A DNA stretch of 29,838 nucleotides from JBOHWJ01 sp050736615. Its GTDB lineage: Bacteria; Desulfobacterota; Binatia; Binatales; Binataceae. Numbering within the stretch: position 1 is the stretch's first letter; each line of letters starts with the position of its first letter. The stretch lies in assembly GCA_050736615.1 (NCBI GenBank), contig JBOHWL010000234.1, forward strand, positions 1 to 29,838, read 5' to 3'. Below the pieces are notes generated by a model. That model saw only the letters and a list, made by a program, of their open reading frames with translations. It had not been told where the DNA came from and did no database searches. Made by a program: the position numbers and the translations under genes. This document shows, one piece after another, positions 24,432 to 29,838 of this stretch.

Positions 24432-24586
24432 CGGGGTGTTGAAAAAGACGTTCTTATCGCAAGTCGCATCGCAGTGCCCGCAACACCCTGCGCAAAAGAT
24501 GGCAGCTTTCCTCAAGCTTCTCTCCCGCTCTTTTGCGGGGGAGAAAGAGAGGGGGAGCAGGCTGTGATTTATCAACAGCCTGCTAG
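24428..24586. mobile_element. Small MITE-like inverted-repeat element between glnE and the TonB receptor
   Basis: About 159 bp with no ORF, bounded by imperfect terminal inverted repeats: left CTAGCGGGGTGTTGAAAAA (24428-24446) and right, read on the other strand, CTAGCAGGCTGTTGATAAA (24568-24586), 16 of 19 matching. Inside are a hairpin of about 11 bp (24518-24528 with 24535-24545, one G-T pair) and a perfect 10-bp one (AGCAGGCTGT / ACAGCCTGCT at 24556-24584). The two CTAG ends could be a target duplication or part of the repeat. No transposase is present, so it would be mobilised in trans or be a remnant. The parent family is unknown. Confidence 0.55.
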
Positions 24587-26823
24587 AAATCCAGCTTGAC
24601 ACCGGCCAGCACGTTGATCGGCGGGGCTGGAAAACCGAACGTCTCCGAATAATGACGGTCGAGCAGGTTCTGCACGCGCGCATAGACCTGTTCGTTAGTG
24701 ACCGCCCGCCATTGAACACCAGCGGAATAGGTCACCGTCAGGTCCACGCGTTGCCAGGCGTCATGATTGGTAATCGTGCCTTCGGGCGTGATGTCGTCGC
24801 GGTCACCGACGAAGGTATAGGCGGCCGTGGTGTCGAGATAATCATTGTCACCGAATAGGTCGGCATATCGGTAATCGACCAGTGAACTGGCCGCATACTT
24901 CGGCACGCGCGTCGGCTCGGCGCTGGGCGTCACGGAGCGATGGGTCTCATCAATAATGGTGAGGCTGCCGCTCATCGCAAGCCCGCGCATCGGATGAAAC
25001 GATGGCACCAGCTCGACGCCTTGCGTATCGACCCGCCCCGCATTGCCCGCCATCGAGCCAAACGGGCAACTTACGGGATTGAACGCGCATGGCACGGTGA
25101 CGATGAGGCTGTGCACGTGGCGCGAAAAATAAGTCGCGGTGAACGACCAACCCTCCCCGAAAGTCTTGGTGAAGCCGCCGTCGTACTCACTGGAGATTTC
25201 CGGCCGTAAAGCGGGATTGCCAAAGCCGGGGAAGTACAACTCATCGAAACTCGGCGCGCGAAAGCCCTCGGCATAATTGCCGCGCAAGGTCAGACCCCAC
25301 TGTCGGATTGGGATCGCGAGCGACCACGCCGGACTCACTTCGGTGCCAAAATCGCTGTTGCCGTCGACGCGAAAACCACCGGTCGCGAGCAGGTAGCCGT
25401 GGAAGAATTGCCCGGTCTGCTCGATGTAACCCGCGTATTGCTGACGCCGCGCGTTGAACACCGAGAGCGATTGCGTGGCCCGCGGCGGTGTGGGCGAAAG
25501 AAAGAAAATGCTGTCGCCGGAATGCGCCCACAGGTCCTGAAAATCAAAGCCGGCGAGGGTACGGAAATCCTTGGTCCAGGTGTAGATCGAGTCGAGATTG
25601 CCGCCGCGCGTTTCGGTGGGAATATGCGCGTTCTCGGATTCAAGATTGCCCGGAAACGGATACGCATTGAGACGCAAATCGTCACGCACGTAGTAGGCGC
25701 TCAGCCGTGTCAACAGATGCTCGCCAAAATGATGGTCCAACTCCCCCTTGTACAACATGAATTCATCGCGCTGATGAGCGTTGGGGTTGAGCGCAATCCC
25801 GGCGGCGATCGAATAACTCGCCAGGCTCACATTGGCGCGCGTGTAGCGCGCGAAGCCGCGCAGCGTGGTATCGGGAGCGAGATGGTAATCCAGCCGCAAC
25901 GCGCCCGAAAGATTGTCGGAATTATCGTTGATCGGACGAAAACCGTCGGTCGAAAAATATGACAGCGCGCCGGAATAGGCCAGTTTGTCCCTGGTACCCT
26001 CGAAGGTTGCCACCTGGCGCTCGGTCGAATCATTGCCGCCGGCTGAGAGCAGGCTGAAGCGAGGCGGCCCGCTGCCTTCCCTGGTGATCATGTTAACCAC
26101 GCCGCCGATCGCCTGGGAGCCATAAAGTGCGCCACCGGCGCCGCGTACCACTTCGATGCGGCCCAAATCGTCGGTGGTTAGCCGGCTCACGTCGAACTGG
26201 TCCGTAGCCGGGCTGTTGACCGGCACACCGTCAATCATGATCAGCGTCTGCGCGGGCGTGGAGCCGCGTATCGATACGTCAGCCACAGTTCCGGGCGAGC
26301 CGCTTTGGCTCACCGTCACGCCCGGAACCTGGCGCAACGCGTCCGGCGCGAACTGGATTTGCTGGTCCTGGATTTGTTTTCCGCTCACCACCGTGGTGCT
26401 GGTGCCGACCTGGTTTAACGGCTGCGCCATGCGCGCCGCCGTGACCACGATTACCATGCGCGGCAGTTTCTTCATTTCCGTGTCCGGTGCATTGGACGAA
26501 TTGGAGCCGGCCGCAGTGTTGTTCGGGCTCACCGCCGCGGCTTGATTATCCGGCGCCACGAGAGCATTGCCGCTCGGCCTGGTATTGTCGCCAGCGCTGG
26601 TTGAAGCCGTGGCTCCCCTGGAGTCATTCCTGCGCGCGCGGGCGCCCGGATTGGACCGATGCGCCGTCCGACGCGCTTGGACCGGCGTGGTTGCGGGCTT
26701 CGCATTGGAGCTTGGCGCCATGGGTGTCGCCTCGCCGCTTGCCCCGCGTGTGACGGCAGCAAAAAAACCTAACATTACTACGACAGTCGCGACCAGAACG
26801 GTTGAGAATACAGCTCGCCGCAT
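24583..26823 (-). CDS. btuB: TonB-dependent outer-membrane receptor, BtuB-like (vitamin B12 uptake)
   Basis: 746 residues from the ATG at 26821-26823, preceded by GAGGGTGG; a TTG at 26853 is in frame but gives a poorer signal peptide. Order: signal peptide (hydrophobic FSTVLVATVVVMLGFFAAV), a Ser/Thr/Asn/Ala-rich linker of about 80 residues, a TonB-box-like IVVTA near 125, plug domain (TLIMIDGVPVNSP, GRIEVVRGAGGALYGSQAIG) and a 22-strand-type barrel ending in VLAGVKLDF with terminal Phe. The cobalamin riboswitch upstream indicates regulation by B12, supporting a cobalamin or corrinoid substrate. The long linker is unusual. The TAG stop lies in the terminal repeat of the small element downstream. 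Confidence 0.88.
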   Translation of the reverse strand: MRRAVFSTVLVATVVVMLGFFAAVTRGASGEATPMAPSSNAKPATTPVQARRTAHRSNPGARARRNDSRGATASTSAGDNTRPSGNALVAPDNQAAAVSPNNTAAGSNSSNAPDTEMKKLPRMVIVVTAARMAQPLNQVGTSTTVVSGKQIQDQQIQFAPDALRQVPGVTVSQSGSPGTVADVSIRGSTPAQTLIMIDGVPVNSPATDQFDVSRLTTDDLGRIEVVRGAGGALYGSQAIGGVVNMITREGSGPPRFSLLSAGGNDSTERQVATFEGTRDKLAYSGALSYFSTDGFRPINDNSDNLSGALRLDYHLAPDTTLRGFARYTRANVSLASYSIAAGIALNPNAHQRDEFMLYKGELDHHFGEHLLTRLSAYYVRDDLRLNAYPFPGNLESENAHIPTETRGGNLDSIYTWTKDFRTLAGFDFQDLWAHSGDSIFFLSPTPPRATQSLSVFNARRQQYAGYIEQTGQFFHGYLLATGGFRVDGNSDFGTEVSPAWSLAIPIRQWGLTLRGNYAEGFRAPSFDELYFPGFGNPALRPEISSEYDGGFTKTFGEGWSFTATYFSRHVHSLIVTVPCAFNPVSCPFGSMAGNAGRVDTQGVELVPSFHPMRGLAMSGSLTIIDETHRSVTPSAEPTRVPKYAASSLVDYRYADLFGDNDYLDTTAAYTFVGDRDDITPEGTITNHDAWQRVDLTVTYSAGVQWRAVTNEQVYARVQNLLDRHYSETFGFPAPPINVLAGVKLDF

Positions 26824-26878
26824 GACCACCCTCGTGGCGCGGCCGGCCTTCAAGGAAGCGCAATTGCAGGTCGAACAA

Positions 26879-26898
26879 CCCCGGCGTGAAGCCGAGGG
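26879..26898 (-). promoter_or_regulatory. Hairpin in the expression platform of the cobalamin riboswitch
   Basis: CCCTCGGC and GCCGGGG arms pair on the minus strand around TTCAC, between the riboswitch core and the receptor start. Only a weak T run (TTGTTC) follows, so it could act as a terminator or as part of a structure that controls ribosome access. The mechanism is not clear from the sequence. Confidence 0.4.
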
Positions 26899-26949
26899 TC
26901 AAAGAAACGGACCTGACGCCATTCCCCGCGGAAGGCAGGCAGCAAATTG

Positions 26950-27088
26950 ACCCGGCCGGTCTCCTGGCTTGGGGTTCGCACTAGGGCCCGCCTTCCCGCT
27001 CGACGCAGTGGCATGAAGGGCCTTCGTCCCCCGATACAGTTGCGGGGCAGCGCCGGATTCTCACCGGCTTCCCGAACACCGGGCGTGG
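26950..27088 (-). ncRNA. Cobalamin (AdoCbl) riboswitch controlling the TonB receptor
   Basis: Read on the minus strand, the element contains the conserved GCCGGTGAGAATCCGGC and GCTGCCCCGCAACTGTA blocks, GCCACTG (27006-27012), GGGAAGGC and finally the B12 box AAGCCAGGAGACCGGCC at 26954-26970. These are the hallmark elements in the right order, so the class is clear. Adenosylcobalamin binding would reduce expression of the receptor downstream. Boundaries are approximate; the expression platform extends to the receptor start. Confidence 0.93.
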
Positions 27089-27094
27089 CTATTA

Positions 27095-27121
27095 ATTATG
27101 ATGGTTGGCCGACGCAGTCAA
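27095..27121 (-). promoter_or_regulatory. Candidate promoter of the cobalamin riboswitch transcript
   Basis: TTGACT at 27116-27121 and CATAAT at 27095-27100 on the minus strand, separated by 15 bases (a little short). The predicted start falls just before the first conserved riboswitch bases, which supports it. Confidence 0.5.
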
Positions 27122-27153
27122 CTCGGCAGGCCATGTGAGCCAGTTCGTGTCGT

Positions 27154-27618
27154 TCAGCGTGAGCGCGGCGGGTTGCCCTTTGCGCGCGGCTTGGTCGTGG
27201 AGCGTTTGGTTTGCTGGCTGGCCTGGCGTCCCTTGCGCGGCGGGTTGCCGCGAGTCTTGGCCGCCGGCGGCAGTAACATCAACTCGGTCAACAGCTTGGC
27301 CGTCGGCTCCTCGTGACGCTCCCAGAAGCGAATCGCGGCTCGCAGCACCGCGGTGGCTTCGGCGCGCCGCAGCTTTGACAGCCGCCTCACCATTCGGTTG
27401 GCCTTGGTAGACCATTTCTTTTCGAGGCCTTCCGCGCGGATCGTCGCGAGCATTTCCACCCAGACGCGATCGATGAACTTCGGTGAAAGCCATAGCGCGC
27501 GCAAAGCGTCGCATAACATCGCGGCCTCGCCGAAGTTCAAAGCGATTCCCTTGAGCAACATCCGATCTTTTCCGAGCTGATCCACCATTAACGCACCAGT
27601 GAGAAGATGGCGATGCAT
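27154..27618 (-). CDS. Hypothetical basic protein of 154 residues
   Basis: I do not recognise a family. Residues 20-100 look like a helical globular domain (GIALNFGEAAMLCDALRALW, then a stretch with WVEMLATI and repeated Arg/Lys, including AAIRFWERHEEP), and the last 40 residues are a Lys/Arg/Pro/Gln tail (PPRKGRQASQQTKRSTTKPR), which suggests nucleic-acid contact. The ATG at 27616-27618 is the first canonical start and has only a weak site (GGCGAG). The same frame is open upstream to about 27705 with protein-like residues but no ATG, GTG or TTG start, so the N terminus may have been lost or be mis-assigned. An overlapping frame at 27092-27514 was judged a shadow. It lies upstream of the riboswitch on the same strand. 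Confidence 0.6.
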   Translation of the reverse strand: MHRHLLTGALMVDQLGKDRMLLKGIALNFGEAAMLCDALRALWLSPKFIDRVWVEMLATIRAEGLEKKWSTKANRMVRRLSKLRRAEATAVLRAAIRFWERHEEPTAKLLTELMLLPPAAKTRGNPPRKGRQASQQTKRSTTKPRAKGNPPRSR

Positions 27619-27960
27619 CTCGCCATGCCGTTTGAAGCTCCGTTCCTCTGGATTACGTAAGCGGGTATTAATAGTTACGATATCACGCGGAGAGACGCTC
27701 TGTATAGCTCATTTCTTCTAAAGTGCCATCTTGCAATTACACCGCATGAATTGCAAGTAAACCCGACTTATCTTGCCTGAGCCGAACCACCCTAATTTTT
27801 CTTTATGGAGGTCGCCGCCTTTGCCGTAGCTTCGTGCCGACTCGTGGCGAGCGGCGCGCATTGTGTGCCACATTGCACATAATGCTCGGCATTCTTTACA
27901 CCGGCCGGGCGCCAACGATCGTGCGGTCCGGCCGCGGCATCAACTGAAAAGGAGTGTCCC
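27619..27960. other. Intergenic region between the divergent hypothetical and EthD genes
   Basis: 342 bp without a called gene. It contains the 9-bp inverted repeat at 27730-27757 and the ribosome binding site of the EthD gene. The half near 27619-27705 continues the open frame of the hypothetical gene. No tRNA, terminator with U-tract or convincing promoter was recognised. Confidence 0.55.
27730..27757. repeat. Perfect inverted repeat, candidate operator
   Basis: CTTGCAATT (27730-27738) and AATTGCAAG (27749-27757) are exact complements separated by 10 bases, giving a half-site spacing of about two helical turns (19 bp between starts). This spacing fits a dimeric repressor site, and it lies between two divergent genes. 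It could equally form a hairpin. No regulator gene is adjacent. Confidence 0.55.
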
Positions 27961-28629
27961 ATGATTAAGGTCATGTCCGCTTTCAAACGAAAACCCGTGA
28001 TGACGCTCGAAGCGTTCACTGAATACTGGCGCGCCACTCATGCCGCAATAGTGGCGAAAATACCTGGCATAAAAACCTACTATCAGGCGCAGACCATCGA
28101 GTCGGCCTATCGTAATGGCGAACCGCTGTACGATGGCCTGGCGGAGATAAATTACGAGGACACCGCCGCGATGCATCAGGCGGCGCTAACTGTCGAAGCG
28201 CGCGCGGGACTCGCGGACGATGACAATTTTCTGGATATGAGCACCTTTGTCGCGATTCTGACTAGTGAAGTGATGCAAAAGGAAGGTCCACGCGAATCCT
28301 CGATGCTCAAGTTGGCAACTTTCGTTTTCCGTAAGCCCGGATTCAGTGTCGAAGAATTCCAGAAATATTGGCGTGAGCATCACGGGCCGCTGGCGGCTAA
28401 AATTCCCGAGGTTCGCCGTTACGTGCAATCGCATACGCGGCCTTCAAGCTACGGCAATCATCGCACTCCCGCCTTCGACGGTATCGCGGAAGTCTGGTTC
28501 GACAGCATCGAGGCGATGCGTCAATCGGCCAAGCGACCCGAGTACATGGCGGTGCGCGCCGACGAAGCGAATTTCCTCGACCAGTCACGGCTCAACTTCA
28601 TCATCACGCGTGAGCGAAAAATCGTTTAG
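27961..28629 (+). CDS. Tandem EthD-domain protein
   Basis: 222 residues with two copies of an EthD-like dimeric alpha/beta-barrel domain: the first at about 1-100 (VMSAFKRKPVMTLEAFTEYW with WRATHAAIVAKIPG) and the second at about 115-218 (TFVFRKPGFSVEEFQKYW with WREHHGPLAAKIPEV). Both keep the WR-x-x-H/HH motif and the LDxS stretch near the end (FLDMSTF, FLDQSRLNFI). EthD was described with ethyl-tert-butyl-ether degradation; related domains occur in polyketide and decarboxylase contexts. Here the two domains probably mimic a dimer in one chain. AAGGAG stands 6-7 bases before the ATG at 27961. It is probably cytoplasmic; the substrate is unknown. Confidence 0.82.
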   Translation: MIKVMSAFKRKPVMTLEAFTEYWRATHAAIVAKIPGIKTYYQAQTIESAYRNGEPLYDGLAEINYEDTAAMHQAALTVEARAGLADDDNFLDMSTFVAILTSEVMQKEGPRESSMLKLATFVFRKPGFSVEEFQKYWREHHGPLAAKIPEVRRYVQSHTRPSSYGNHRTPAFDGIAEVWFDSIEAMRQSAKRPEYMAVRADEANFLDQSRLNFIITRERKIV

Positions 28630-28701
28630 CCTCCGTGAAACCGCAAGGCCGCGGGCCCTGACGGGTATACGGCTTGGAATAGGTGCGCCGTTAGACGGCT
28701 T

Positions 28702-28732
28702 GATGCGATTGCCAGCTTTACCGGATCGCATC
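28702..28732. repeat. Perfect 8-bp inverted repeat upstream of the sensor kinase gene
   Basis: GATGCGAT (28702-28709) and ATCGCATC (28725-28732) are exact complements separated by 15 bases, about 70 bp before the kinase start codon and 70 bp after the EthD stop. No U-tract follows. It may be an operator or an RNA hairpin; function is not known. Confidence 0.45.
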
Positions 28733-28798
28733 TGTGATCAATAAAGATGGAGAGCCGCCTCAGCACCGCGGGCTGAACCCCCGCAGCGAAGAGCCTTA

Positions 28799-29838
28799 AT
28801 GCCCTTCACAGGCCGCCATTCGAGCCAATCTAAGCCACCGTTCCTCGCCGGCGGAGGCGAATGCGGGGCGCTGATACGCGCGTTCAATTGGACGGCCTCG
28901 CCGCTCGGCCCACCCGCACAATGGCCGGACAGCCTGCGCGCCGCCGTCAGGCTGGTGCTTGATTCGCTTTATCCGATGCTCGTGATGTGGGGGCCGGACT
29001 ACGTGATGCTGTACAACGACGGTTACCGCGAATTAATCGGAGTCAAGCATCCGGCGGCGATTGGCGCTCGCGGGCGCCAGGTTTTTCCGGAAATCTGGGA
29101 TGTGATCGGGCCGATGCTGCAGCGGACGTACGCGACGGGCGAGTCCAGTTGGACAGATGACCGGCTGGTGCTGCTCGAGCGCAGCGGCTATGCTGAAGAG
29201 TGTTATTTCACTTGGTCTTTCAGCCCGATTCGCGATTTCGACGGCGGCGTGCGCGGCGTCTTCGCCGCGACGCTTGAAAAAACCTCCAACGTGTTGGGAA
29301 AGCGGCAATCGCATTTGCTAAGGGAGTTAGCGACACGGAACGCCGCAGTCCCGACCGGCACGAGTATGGCGCAAGTCTGTGGGCGCGTGAGCGCGCTTAT
29401 CGGCAATGATCCGCATGATTTTCCTTTCGCCTTGATTTATCTGATTGACGGGGCGGTCGCGCGGCTGGCCGCGCAAACCGGTTTGACGCCTGATCATCCG
29501 GCGAGTCCCGCCAGGATTGATTTGTTCAACGAACCGGACCCGGTGTGGCCGCTTGCCGGCGTGCTCGGCGGCTCCGCGCAGCTTGTAACAGGCCTGGAGC
29601 GGCGTTTGAACTCGTTACCCTCGGGCCCATGGACGGGATCTCCGACCTGCGCGTACCTGGCGCCGATCGCGGTGGGCGGCGAGGTCATGGCGGTGCTCAT
29701 CGCGGGCTTGAATCCGCATCGCGCCTTTGATCATCTTCATCGGGAATTTATCGAGCATGTCGCCGATCATGTCGTCGCGGCCATCAGCAATTGCAAAGCA
29801 CGGACGGAGGTCGAGGCCAGCCGTGAGCGCCTGATTAT
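28799..29838 (+). CDS. PAS/GAF sensor (probable histidine kinase), 3' end outside the window
   Basis: An open frame from the ATG at 28799 to the edge, 346 codons so far with no stop. Residues 28-165 form a PAS-like domain of the type that starts with WTASPLGPPAQWPDSLRAAV, has LYPMLVMWGPDYVMLYNDGY and ends with CYFTWSFSPIRDFDGGVRG. A GAF-like domain follows from about 190 (NDPHDFPFALIYLID to HREFIEHVADHVVAAISN). In known proteins this arrangement is followed by a histidine kinase or by PAS repeats; that part is outside the window. GAAGAG lies 7-12 bases upstream of the ATG. No transmembrane segment is seen in this part, suggesting a cytoplasmic sensor. Output domain inferred, not seen. Confidence 0.8.
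   Translation, partial: MPFTGRHSSQSKPPFLAGGGECGALIRAFNWTASPLGPPAQWPDSLRAAVRLVLDSLYPMLVMWGPDYVMLYNDGYRELIGVKHPAAIGARGRQVFPEIWDVIGPMLQRTYATGESSWTDDRLVLLERSGYAEECYFTWSFSPIRDFDGGVRGVFAATLEKTSNVLGKRQSHLLRELATRNAAVPTGTSMAQVCGRVSALIGNDPHDFPFALIYLIDGAVARLAAQTGLTPDHPASPARIDLFNEPDPVWPLAGVLGGSAQLVTGLERRLNSLPSGPWTGSPTCAYLAPIAVGGEVMAVLIAGLNPHRAFDHLHREFIEHVADHVVAAISNCKARTEVEASRERLI

Noticed and set aside
24556..24584. Perfect 10-bp hairpin as terminator of glnE or the receptor
   Set aside because: No U-tract on either strand and it belongs to the inverted-repeat element; may still slow RNA polymerase.
27092..27514. 140-codon minus-strand frame
   Set aside because: Shares its DNA with the better-composed hypothetical protein at 27154-27618 and extends into the riboswitch promoter.

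Overview
The window is about 29.8 kb of GC-rich (roughly 60%), densely coded chromosomal DNA from a Gram-negative bacterium. A TonB-dependent outer-membrane receptor, periplasmic signal peptides, an FtsB-like divisome protein and GlnE-type nitrogen control all point that way. The mix of glycolate oxidase GlcDEF, an archaeal-type aspartate-semialdehyde dehydrogenase, EthD, cyclase and GST families, small basic proteins and a PAS/GAF kinase resembles uncultured soil lineages of the Deltaproteobacteria/Binatota kind. That placement is inference only; no rRNA or ribosomal marker is present. I see no tRNA, rRNA, CRISPR array, prophage or complete insertion sequence.

Layout: 1-4.2 kb (minus strand) carries the start of ddl, then guaB with a terminator-like hairpin directly before its ribosome binding site, a secreted trypsin-like protein, and an alpha/beta-hydrolase-fold protein whose nucleophile serine is a glycine. 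At 4.3-4.65 kb lies a compact unit on the minus strand: a sigma70-type promoter, a strong ribosome binding site, a 33-residue protein that is 48% lysine, and a terminator. On the plus strand follow an FtsB/DivIC-like protein, an MFS exporter and a small HemJ/CopD-like membrane protein. From 7 to 12.5 kb is a glyoxylate module: an alanine/serine-glyoxylate aminotransferase diverges from glcD-glcE-glcF, so glycolate oxidised by GlcDEF can be transaminated to glycine. From 12.6 to 16.2 kb (minus) come aspartate-semialdehyde dehydrogenase, a vapBC toxin-antitoxin pair and two alpha/beta hydrolases. At 16.4 kb is a cyclase-family protein, then aroA (minus), a 510 bp stretch with no convincing gene, and a MltD-like lytic transglycosylase with a His/Arg-rich tail. 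A GST (minus) and glnE (plus) follow.

The 24.4-27.1 kb part holds a small inverted-repeat element whose CTAG ends supply the stop codons of both flanking convergent genes, then a BtuB-like TonB-dependent receptor preceded by a recognisable cobalamin riboswitch and promoter. The last 3 kb contains an unrecognised basic protein, a tandem EthD protein and the start of a PAS/GAF sensor kinase that runs off the window.

Most genes are familiar housekeeping or accessory functions. The least ordinary items are the lysine-rich microprotein unit, the guaB leader, the CTAG-ended element, the histidine-rich transglycosylase tail and the serine-less hydrolase. I did not find a multi-gene system that looks wholly new.
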